Assembly: GCF_042453785.1 (NCBI RefSeq)
Contig: NC_091661.1
Coordinates: 25,349,501-25,413,500, forward strand
Reading direction: 5' to 3'
Origin: Malus domestica
Taxonomy: Eukaryota > Streptophyta > Magnoliopsida > Rosales > Rosaceae
Length of the DNA: 64,000 bases
This document shows positions 55,901-64,000 of the stretch, one piece after another (position 1 is the first letter of the stretch; each line of letters starts with the position of its first letter). The notes under the pieces are model-generated. The model worked only from the letters and a program-made list of their open reading frames with translations. It searched no databases and was not told the DNA's origin. The translations under genes were made by a program, and so were the position numbers.

Positions 55901-58900
55901 TGTTAAGGTTGTACACTTTGTAACCCTTTTGAGAACTGGCTTATCCCATAAACACACATTTAACAGCTTGAGGGTCTAGTTTGTCACGATGGAGAGCTTG
56001 AATGTGCACATAACAAGTACAACCAAAGGTCCTAAGGTGAGACAAGTTTATAGGCCTGCCCTTCATGACTTCAAAAAGAGATTTAGTATTCAACACCCGA
56101 GTTGGCAGTCTATTAATGATGTACGTGGCAGTGAGTAGGGCTTGAGACCAAAATTTCTTAGGAACATTCATTTGGATCATAAGTGATCGAGTCTTCTCCA
56201 ATAAGTCTCGATTATTTCTTTCTGTCACACCATTTTGTTGTGGTGTACCAACACAACTAGTTTGATGCAAAATGTCATGATTGCTCAAGTAATTACTCAT
56301 GTTATTGGAAGTGTACTCGGTACCATTATCTGATCTTAACATAAATAACTTAGATGAAAATTGATTGGTGATTAGGTTGTGAAAGTCCTTAAAAACATCG
56401 AACAAATCACTTTTAAGTTTTAAAAGATACAACCAGGTTACTCTAGAATAGTCATCAATAAATGTAACATAATATCTATACCCATCAAAGAATTCTATAC
56501 GAGAAGGACCCCAAATATCTGAGTGAACAAGCTCAAAAAGTTTACTAGTTCTAGAATTAGAGGAAACAAAAGGAAGTCTAGTGGCTTTTGACATTTGACA
56601 AGTTTCACACTCCAGTGTGTTTTTACAAAAAAAGGGAAACAACTTGGTCATCACATGTTCTGAGGGATGGACAAGGCGTTGATGCCAGAGTTGGTGTTCT
56701 TGAACTTGACTTAAGTTGATATTGAGTTTTTTTGACAAAATTGAACTCATTTGAGAGATAGTAGAGTCCATTCAAGAAGAATCCTTCACCAATCTTCTTC
56801 TGAGTAACTCGGTCCTGAAACACAACATTGTGAGGGGAAAATATGGCAAGACAGTCTAAGGTTTTTGTGATTTTTCATATTGACAAGAGCTGAAAAGGAA
56901 AAGAAGGTACATAAAGAGCAGTGGAATCAATATGCTCACTTGGCAATCTAATCTTTCCTTTCCCTAGAATAGGTTCCCCTTTCCCATTTGCAACAGATAC
57001 ATGAATTGGATCAATAGTTCTTTGAAAATCGTGAAGACTAGAGGGTTTATTAGTTATATGATCAGTGGCACCAGAGTCAATAATCCAAAAATCATGTGTA
57101 ACATTTGTATTAAGAGCAGTGGAAATGACACTGATAATACCTGGAATATTGCATTTTGATGTGTTTTCCGAGTCAGCCAAGAATCCAGCAAATTTCCCTA
57201 GCATTGCAGTAGGGTTTTCATGTGTCATTTCATCAGGTTCAGTGCTTCCTTGCTTCTTTTGAAGAAAAACAGCAAACTCGTTGATCAAGGACACATGATT
57301 TATTGAGAAATTGGCCATCCCATCAGTTGAGGAACAAGCTGAATGAAATGCTTTTGGAATGACTCATCATTTCCCATCTTTGATCATCTTGCCTTCCCTA
57401 TCAAACTTAGGCTTTAACTCCGGATGAAGAATCCAACATTTTTCTCTCAAATGTCCCTTCATGTTGCAATAAGAACATTTCCAGTCTGCTTTCTTGCCAA
57501 GCACCCTATCACCAGTTGCTTTGTGATTTGTCGTGAAAACCCTAGCCTTAGAGTTGGATTTGGGCTCAACGTTCATCACTATTCATCGAGTTTCCTCTCT
57601 CTGGATTGCATGACACACACTGATAAAGGAGGGCAACTCTTAAGTCATTAACAAGTGACTACGCATGTCTTCATAATCCCAAGCTTGGTAAGAGTTGAAA
57701 CACCTTGTCTTCATCAGCTTTTTTCAGTAGCACATCGGAATTAGTCGTGTGTGGATGATACATATCGAGTTCATTCCACATGGATTTCATACTTCCAAGG
57801 TGTTGAACAAAGGAGTGATCACCTTGCTTTAAACTAGCCACACTCTTCTTCAGTTGAAAGATGTGAACTGAGTTGTTTTGGCTGCCATACATGTCTTTGA
57901 CAGACTTCCATAGGAGAAGGGAAAACTCTGAGTAACTGAAAAGCTCAGACAATTTTGGCTCCATGAAGTTAAGTATCCAGGACATGACCAGCTGATCAAT
58001 AGCATGCCATGCATCGTAGGTTGGTGAAGTGGATTCTGGGGGCTCAGAGCTTCCATTAATAAACCCTAACTTCGATCTTCCTCCTAGAGCAAATGACACA
58101 ACTCTTGACCAATGAAGGTAGTTGAACTTGTTCAGTAACACTGAGCATAGTCGTTGATTTGGATTGTTCTCACCCCATTGGGTTAAGTTTGGGGAGGAGG
58201 ATGAGGCACTGTCGGCACTAGACACATTTACTTTTGCCATCTTTATCGATGATGAGCAAATGAAGAAGTAAAAAAAAATATGAACAGAGTCAGGACCCTA
58301 TGGTTCCTGCTATGATACTATGTTGAGTTTTGGTTTCAATATTTGTTGTATATTTCATTATGAAGATTACAAGAGAGTGAAGGCAACTCTTATAGAGAGC
58401 CAAAAGAAAGCTACAATAGATTGTAGGATAACTACACAAACATAATCCCTAAAATCTCCCATAACAAGTGGAAAAGCAAAAACACAATCACTAAAATCTG
58501 CCCTAACAAGTGGAAAAGCAAAAACCAAATTACAAGTAAAGAAGCTTTTACAAGCAACTAAAAAAGGTTGACAAAAGGAAGGTAAGGTGAATGACAAGCT
58601 ATGGAAAGTGATGAAAGTAGGGTTAAGACTATCACTTTAGCCTATAACCCATCCATACAAACCGGTTTCAATAGTTCTGCTTGTATTGTTCTGATGAAAT
58701 TTGAAAGTCATTCTTCCACAAATGCATCAGAATATAGGATTTGTATACTTTCAGGATCAGCAATAAAATTAATGCCTGTTACATTTGGTGCCTTAGGCCT
58801 TAAGTTACTCGCACGTCTGCAAATACGCTTGCTCTGAAGAGGTTCCGGAACTCCAAGACATGGGAGGCCCAGTTGAAGGTCAGCAAGTCCTATCTTATAA

Positions 58901-60005
58901 TGAATTGATCTCTGATCTTAAAATTTTTTTTTTCTTGTAACGGAGGATGAGATGATCAAAAGGGTTTAGCCTAATTATCGAATTTGCAATACGAGCAGGT
59001 GGATTTAGTGTTGCTTTTGATCCGCTTGATGGCTCCAGCATAGTCGACACAAACTTCACAGTAGGGACAATCTTTGGTGTGTGGCCAGGGGATAAGTTAA
59101 CTGGGGTAACAGGAAGAGACCAAGTTGCTGCAGCCATGGGGATTTATGGTCCTAGAACTACATATGTTCTTGCTATCAAGGGCTTCCCCGGAACCCACGA
59201 GTTTCTTCTTCTTGATGAAGGTATCATTGTAACAATAATTTAATTATTTAAACCTCCCATGTTCCCAAAAAAGAAAAAAATGTTCATCAAAAGTATGAGG
59301 TGCTCAATCCTGTTGGCTGTAAATCGATATCTCACGTGAATGTCTTGGTCAGGAAAGTGGCAACATGTCAAAGAGACAACAGAGATTGGTGAAGGAAAAA
59401 TGTTTTCGCCCGGGAATTTGAGAGCCACATTTGACAATCCAGACTATGACAAGGTTTAAAGAGCAATATTATTTCATTACTGCACTACTAATCAGTAGTG
59501 AAGCAGATTCATCAATTTTTTGTCAATTTTTTTTTTTGTTTATCAACAGTTGATCAGCTACTACGTAAAAGAGAAGTACACGTTGAGATACACCGGAGGA
59601 ATGGTGCCAGATGTCAATCAGGTCTTCTCGACTTCCTCTTAATCAAACAAACAGATAACTGCTCATTTGTGTTTGGCAATTAGCACTCTTAAAAGGTTCA
59701 CCAATTTATGGTTTCTTTGTGTGCAGATAATTGTGAAAGAGAAGGGGGTTTTCACAAACGTGATATCTCCAACTACGAAAGCCAAGCTGAGGCTGTTATT
59801 TGAGGTAGCTCCATTAGGGTTGTTGATTGAGAATGCTGGAGGTTATAGTAGTGATGGTCAGCAGTCTGTGCTAGACAAGGTCGTTGTTAACCTTGACGAT
59901 AGAACTCAGGTTGCTTATGGATCAAAAAATGAGATAATCCGATTCGAAGAAACTTTATACGGATCATCCAGGCTCAAAGGTGTGCCTGTTGGAGCTGCAG
60001 CTTAA
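52957..60005 (+). CDS. SBPASE: Chloroplast sedoheptulose-1,7-bisphosphatase
   Basis: Calvin-cycle enzyme in the plastid stroma that hydrolyses sedoheptulose 1,7-bisphosphate to the 7-phosphate, regenerating RuBP. Eight exons: 52957-53067, 53161-53280, 53477-53662, 58797-58878, 58999-59220, 59353-59453, 59550-59621 and 59727-60005, in phase throughout, giving 390 residues (Arabidopsis about 393). Residues 1 to about 60 are a transit peptide ([19 protein letters not shown]). [20 protein letters not shown] holds the two redox-active cysteines (CGGTAC) switched by thioredoxin f. [14 protein letters not shown] is the metal and phosphate site; GPRTTYVLA and [11 protein letters not shown] follow. 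Intron 3 is swollen to 5.1 kb by a Copia insertion, and an 81-bp duplication repeats the 3' splice site of exon 3. Reading frame is intact, so it is probably functional if spliced correctly. Confidence 0.95.
53329..53490 (+). repeat. 81-bp tandem duplication spanning the exon 3 acceptor of SBPase
   Basis: Copy 1 53329-53409 and copy 2 53410-53490 are identical by eye. Each contains the end of intron 2, the acceptor CCACTGTAG and the first 14 bases of exon 3 (GAGGAGTTTCTTGC). Only the second acceptor leads into the full exon; use of the first gives E-E-F-L-A-K then a TGA. Confidence 0.95.
53689..54023 (-). repeat. Copia LTR (3' LTR of the minus-strand element)
   Basis: Starts TGTTGAGTTTTGG and ends GGTTTCAATA on the plus strand. 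Preceded by host GTTCT and followed by a purine-rich tract on the minus strand (TTGAGAGGGTG). Confidence 0.92.
54031..58240 (-). pseudogene. Copia gag-pol region (fossil)
   Basis: Recognisable parts: Gag 58240-57671, CCHC knuckle about 57579-57367 ([14 protein letters not shown]), protease about 57318-56875 ([10 protein letters not shown]), integrase 56771-55941 (HQRLVHPS zinc-binding start; GVTERNN and LRTFGC further on), reverse transcriptase 55611-54463 ([20 protein letters not shown]) and RNase H 54354-54031 ([11 protein letters not shown]). Order integrase before RT defines Ty1/Copia. Confidence 0.9.
58321..58673 (-). repeat. Copia LTR (5' LTR of the minus-strand element)
   Basis: Same sequence as the left LTR with a short extra segment. 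Ends GGTTTCAATA, then the host duplicate GTTCT at 58674-58678. Confidence 0.92.
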
Positions 60006-60898
60006 GCCATGCATTCCTTTCTCGTATAATGGTGCACAAATTTTCCAAAGGTGGTGGAAATGGATCCAAGTTTAATTTAGTATATCGTTATAGTTTGTAT
60101 TAGGTATATGTGCAGTTGTGCACCTTATTCACCATACTATATATATAGCAACTTGGTGCGTGTTTACAAAGCATTGAAAGGCTTTCAAATGATCTAAAGT
60201 AGCAATGTTTACATGTGATTAGCATGATGATTAAGTTGTTGGTCAAATTTGCAGGCTTCGACGAATGTTTTAGTTTGAACACAAGACAGTTACATAGTCC
60301 ACATCATGTCGAGAGTCACATATTTGCAAAGTAAAGCCTTCAATAATAGCAATCAGATTGATTTTAAGTTGGATGTTCACATTCTAATATGATATTAGAG
60401 TGAGTGTGTTTATTTTTCTATTCAATGATATGGCATTTATACGGACAAGAAATTGAACCCTCGAAAAAACAATAAAAAAATAAATTCTAATGACTGTAGT
60501 AATCCAAAATTTTGTAAATTCCTAAGTTATGCCTTGAAGTATCCCCTAATAAGATCCAACCTTTTTTGTCTTCCAAAGGTATACATTCCAAGACCATATA
60601 TTGTTTCATGACATATTCCTTCATGAACAGCTCTGCTTTCATTGGAAATACTGTTCCTACAACCAAGTTGTCTGTCAGGAAACACACAGAAAAGCATGGT
60701 ATGATTACTACATTCCCTTTTCAATTTTATCCGTATATGAAAACGACGCTATTTTAATCTCTCAAATCATAATATAGCTACAATTTTCTCTTTTCACACT
60801 TAATTTCTTGAGGTACTAACTTATGAAAATTTGATTTTGAATTTGCTAAAGTTATTGGTGAAATCATAGAACTCAAACTTCCGGATTTTTTTCTTCAG
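60006..60898 (+). other. SBPase 3'-UTR and upstream part of the next gene
   Basis: SBPase trailer followed by AT-rich spacer. An ATG immediately followed by a donor (GCATG|GTATGATT, ATG at 60696-60698) could be the start codon of the next gene; see that entry. Small frames on the minus strand at 60487-60724 show no family. Confidence 0.4.
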
Positions 60899-61387
60899 GC
60901 ATCTGAGGCCAGAACTGCGAAATGGCGCGGATCAGTGGGGGGCATTGTTGAAGCTCCTATAGACAAAGTGTGGAGCATGGTTTCTCAAACCAAAAGACTA
61001 GCCGAATGGATGCCGATGGTTGAGCGCTGCACTGATCTAGCTGGAGAGGAAGGCGTTCCAGGATATGTTCGGTTAGTCTCGGGCTTCATGTTCCCTCAAG
61101 ACGATGGAGACAGGTCATGGATCAAAGAGAAGTTGGTGTCCATGGACTCATCACAACATAGTTATGCGTACAAACTGGAAGCAAGCAACGTAGGGTTGGA
61201 TGGGTCTGTAAATTCACTGAAGCTTGTAGATTATGGGGATGAGTCAACCCTAGTTGACTGGTCATTTGAGGTCAACCCCGTTGAAGGTGCACGTGAGGAC
61301 AGCACTGTAGATTATCTAGGGTTTCTGTTTAAGTCTTGCATTAATAGGATTGAAGCTGCTTTAGAAGCAGCATCCAAGAAAGTTTGA
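60899..61387 (+). CDS. SRPBCC (polyketide cyclase/START-like) protein, lachrymatory-factor-synthase-like
   Basis: Small cytosolic ligand-binding-fold protein; relatives in onion make the lachrymatory factor, but in other plants the role is unknown. The coding exon begins after TTCTTCAG at 60899 and runs 162 codons: ASEARTAKWRGSVGG, APIDKVWSMVSQTKRLAEW, VPGYVRLVSGFM, SWIKEKLVSMDSSQHSYAYK, STLVDWSFEVNPVEG and YLGFLFKSCINRIEAALEAA. No ATG opens this exon in frame near the N-terminus. An upstream ATG at 60696-60698 directly followed by GTATGA, spliced to 60899, would give MASEARTAKWRG, the expected start for this family. I place that start as a hypothesis; otherwise exon 1 lies elsewhere or is lost. 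Confidence 0.78.
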   Translation, partial: ASEARTAKWRGSVGGIVEAPIDKVWSMVSQTKRLAEWMPMVERCTDLAGEEGVPGYVRLVSGFMFPQDDGDRSWIKEKLVSMDSSQHSYAYKLEASNVGLDGSVNSLKLVDYGDESTLVDWSFEVNPVEGAREDSTVDYLGFLFKSCINRIEAALEAASKKV

Positions 61388-61636
61388 GTAGAATGTTATT
61401 GTACATGTTTTTGTTTAAGTAAATAAAAAATAAAACTCAACTTTCTGTTTTTTTTTCCTATTCCTTTTGGTACACCTATGCTATATTGAACTGAAATTTT
61501 TATGGTTTCAAGGTTGAGGCGGTCTAGCAGCTAACTACTAATTGATCAAACACCAATATTGTTCTTGATTTAACTACCTGTACAGTCCAATTGTGTAACA
61601 TGCAATTCACACACATAAGAGGGCTCCCTGAAAAAC

Positions 61637-62724
61637 ATGGAGTTCTTCGGGCTTCCATTTCGAACAATGTTGTTGGTTGCCTTCTTGTATCTGGCATTTG
61701 TCGAGTCCTTGATTCGACACTATAACTTCAGTGTCTTGTTTCAAATTAAGCTCGCATGTATTGATGTTTCAATACTAGCTAGTGTAACATTAACGGCTGG
61801 ATTATATATGCAGGTGGTCTTCAAGAGCACAACAAATCTTTGTTCTTCGAAGCCCATCGTCACCGTGAATGGGAAGTTCCCCGGACCAGCTCTATATGCA
61901 AGGGAAGATTATACCGTAATTGTAAAGGTCACCAACCATGTGAATCACAGTGTCACAATCCACTGGTGAGAACTATTCTATTCCCACAAATATACGAGAA
62001 ATTTTTATGCGAGACTGTTCCTGTCACGTGACAATACTGAGTGACAAAACAATTTAACTAAAAGATGATATACATCCAAATTTAATGACTGATTTTACTT
62101 TTCTTTTTAAATGTTTGTCATTTTTTAACTGAATTACATTGTCATCTTAAAAGTTGATGAAATCCTAATAAATTAATCATATAATTTTGGTAATGGAAGG
62201 CATGGGGTGAAGCAACTTGGAACAGGTTGGTCAGAAGGGCCAGCATATATCACACAATGGCCCCACAAAACCTGGCCAAAACTATATCTACAATTTCACA
62301 CTTACAGGCCGAAGAGGCACACTTCTTTGGCATGCACACGACTCTTGGCTAAGGGCCGCTCTACACGATGATATGGTCATATTGCCTAAGAGAGGCTCTT
62401 CGGATTGTGCTAGATACAAGGCTGTCATATCACCAGAGAGCCATCCAACACATTTCCATGGAATTCCCCGATTCATTGTTTCTCCTATTCCAAGTAGCAT
62501 GCTAACAATTTTTACAAATGAATTGTAATTTATTAGAAATTTATTGTTTTTGGTGAACGGTAGGTATTTGGTTTCTGCATTGTCACCTGGAAGTTCACAC
62601 AACATGGGGGCTTAAGATGGCATTCACAGTGGAAAATGGCGAAGGACCAAATGAGTTCATGTCGCCACCTCCGACTGATCTTCCAACTTTCTGGATTTTC
62701 CGACCCGAGCGGCTTTCAAATTGA
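61637..62724 (+). pseudogene. Laccase pseudogene with the central region deleted
   Basis: Derived from a secreted multicopper oxidase that oxidises lignin monomers or flavonoids. Exon 1 (61637-61732, signal peptide [20 protein letters not shown], ending RHYNFS), exon 2 (from 61815: [20 protein letters not shown], ending VTIHW at about 61965) and exon 3 (from 62202: [19 protein letters not shown]; then in other frames [23 protein letters not shown] and LPKRG) are followed within 70 bases by the last exon (about 62564-62724: [39 protein letters not shown]). The HCH copper ligands survive, but about 300 central residues are missing and exon 3 has frame changes. Confidence 0.85.
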
Positions 62725-62880
62725 GGACTGAGGCTCTACACATGAGAAGAGTGTGCAGGGTAGAATATGAACTGGATTGAGAAGCAACAATAGGGAGGAA
62801 AATAGAATAAGAGCATTATTTTGTAAAATGACCTTAAAAAAAAAAGTAATATTTTGTAAAAATGACCTAAAAATAATAAA

Positions 62881-62953
62881 CGCGCCAGATAGGGGTCGAA
62901 CCTATGACCTTCTGCTTAGGAAACAGACGCTCTATCCACTGAGCTACAGGCGC
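62881..62953 (-). tRNA. tRNA-Arg (anticodon CCU)
   Basis: 73 nt on the minus strand. Acceptor stem GCGCCTG pairs with CTGGCGC-type 3' arm; A box TAGCTCAGTGG; anticodon arm TCTGT-TTCCTAA-GCAGA gives anticodon CCT; B box GGTTCGACCCC. G discriminator base, no encoded CCA, no intron. Reads AGG codons. T runs for Pol III termination are not obvious immediately downstream (TTTATTATTTTTAGG follows on the minus strand). Confidence 0.96.
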
Positions 62954-63871
62954 TTGTTGATAGGTATTGCGGTTGAGCTTTATTTAATGGATCCAAGTGA
63001 GTTGGCCAAAGGAAAACAAACAAATAATTGAAAATTGAGAGTGACAAACCATTTGTGTCCTCCAACACACCATTGTTTATTATTGACTTGTTCAATTTGA
63101 TGGTCAAAAATAAAAATAGTATAGTATTTTTATGAAAAGTTGGAACCGTCGTAGCTAATTTGTTTGGTATACCAATAAAAAAAGTCAAACTGCATCGTAT
63201 TGGTTTTATGTGGTTTGATTCCACTGTAATTTTGAGCTTATGTAAATGTATCAGACCGAACATCCACTTGTATATTTATCTGTATATTGTTTATACATGT
63301 AGTACTACAATAGGCTGATAACTAAAAGTGTATGTTCAACTTTGAAGTCGAGTGGGAGTTACGAATGAGGGTTGGTTGAGTTGGTAATGATCGTTATTTT
63401 TGCTATATTAAGACCTATGTTTGGGTCTCGCTGTCGACAATCGTTCTTGATAGGCGATTTGTGAAAACAAAACAAAAAAAGACTAAAACCCCTCTGTAAG
63501 TCCTCAAAGAAGCTCGTAGTATGCCATGACCTGAAATGGTTTAGCCTTCCCTCTTCCTTAACCTTTTGTTACCAAAAGAAAAAAAAGGATGTCGAGTGGG
63601 AGTTTAAAGCAGTTGATTTAGTTGTAACTATAATAGTTATTGAGCTTTGAAATTTATGTGCAAGAAAATAAAATATATGTAGCAGTCACAAAATATTTTG
63701 TCATAATTAAGCTGATGAAGTTGAAAAATGTAAAAGAAATAAGATTCAACCAAAAGAAAACCATAAAAATTAGGGGTGGACACTTGAAATTGAAAACTAA
63801 AAGGGAAATACGAATCAAATCGGACTGCATCTCACGGTTCGATTTTTTAGATGTCAGATTTTAATTGATTA
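62954..63871. other. Gene-free region downstream of the laccase remnant
   Basis: AT-rich. The frame at 62777-63031 overlaps the tRNA and is not a gene. Nothing else is recognised. Confidence 0.4.
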
Positions 63872-64000
63872 TGTCACATCCCGGCCTGGGTCCCCACCAC
63901 ATCCCGGGCTCGACTCCGCCGTAACATGATATTGTTCGCTTTGGGCCCCAACCACGCCTTCACGGTTTTGTTTCTGGGAACTCACACGAGAACTTCCCAA
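63872..64000. mobile_element. Start of a Cassandra-like TRIM/LTR repeat, cut by the window edge
   Basis: Begins TGTCACATCCCGGCCTGGG and ends at the window edge in CACGAGAACTTCCCAA, whose reverse complement TTGGGAAGTTCTCGTG resembles the 3' part of plant 5S rRNA. Cassandra elements carry a 5S-derived box in their LTRs. Only the first 129 bases are present, so the family is tentative. Confidence 0.5.

Larger units (their letters stand above)
53689..58673 (-). mobile_element. Ty1/Copia LTR element fossil in SBPase intron 3
   Basis: 5.0-kb element antisense to the host gene. LTRs at 53689-54023 and 58321-58673; the 5-bp host sequence GTTCT flanks both ends (53684-53688, 58674-58678). Next to the right LTR the minus strand reads TAGTATCATAGCAGG, an initiator-Met tRNA primer-binding site. 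Parts on the minus strand in Copia order: Gag, zinc knuckle, protease, integrase, reverse transcriptase, RNase H. It is broken in several places (at least five or six). LTRs differ by about 4-5% by eye plus one length change, suggesting about two million years. It must be spliced out with the intron. Confidence 0.95.

Noticed and set aside
62777-63031. 84-codon frame
   Set aside because: It overlaps the tRNA-Arg gene and has no homology signal.

Overview
The window is nuclear DNA of a flowering plant. Genes have short exons with GT-AG introns, plastid-targeted proteins and plant-only families are present, and many families of plant transposable element fill the gaps. Several repeats (an antisense coiled-coil ORF in a Ty3/Gypsy-like element, a repeat with 5S-rRNA-like sequence at the right edge, small foldback elements) look to me like ones common in Rosaceae, so an apple, pear or cherry relative is my best guess. 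That is recognition, not a search result.

Layout, left to right. 1-1262: edge of a gene leaving on the left. 1263-3740 (-): Golgi-type O-fucosyltransferase. 4676-5532 (+): ribosomal protein eL33 (L35a) with a textbook ribosomal promoter and a small foldback transposon in intron 2. 5.5-11.2 kb: gene-poor, with three families of small inverted-repeat elements. 11543-12136 (+): first two exons of a probable plastid protein whose remainder is missing. 14454-16556 (+): Golgi sugar-nucleotide/phosphate translocator. About 17.3-17.8 kb (-): PCNA pseudogene. 19176-20816 (-): two-LIM actin-bundling protein (WLIM1 type). 23.2-30.7 kb: two non-LTR insertions, each with a 15-bp target duplication; the second is a 6.3-kb LINE. 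32697-33833 (+): GPI-anchor-like GH17 protein with an altered catalytic acid. 34892-44681: a 9.8-kb non-autonomous LTR element carrying gag, pieces of host genes and an antisense ORF, with an unusual direct duplication of about 420 bp on its two sides. 46341-47900 (+): protein with two Myb/SANT-like domains. 48234-49683 (-): membrane-anchored HAD-IIIB acid-phosphatase-like protein. 52957-60005 (+): plastid sedoheptulose-1,7-bisphosphatase (SBPase), with a Ty1/Copia fossil in intron 3 and a duplicated 3' splice site before exon 3. 60899-61387 (+): SRPBCC/lachrymatory-factor-synthase-like protein. 61637-62724 (+): laccase pseudogene with its middle deleted. 62881-62953 (-): tRNA-Arg(CCU). 63872-64000: start of a Cassandra-like repeat.

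The genes are independent single transcription units with no operon logic. Functional themes are the cell wall and secretory pathway (O-fucosyltransferase, translocator, GH17, laccase remnant), plastid carbon fixation (SBPase) and cytoskeleton (LIM). The unusual biology lies in the mobile DNA: the long duplication around the LTR element, capture of acyl-CoA-ligase gene pieces inside it, and remodelling of the SBPase gene.
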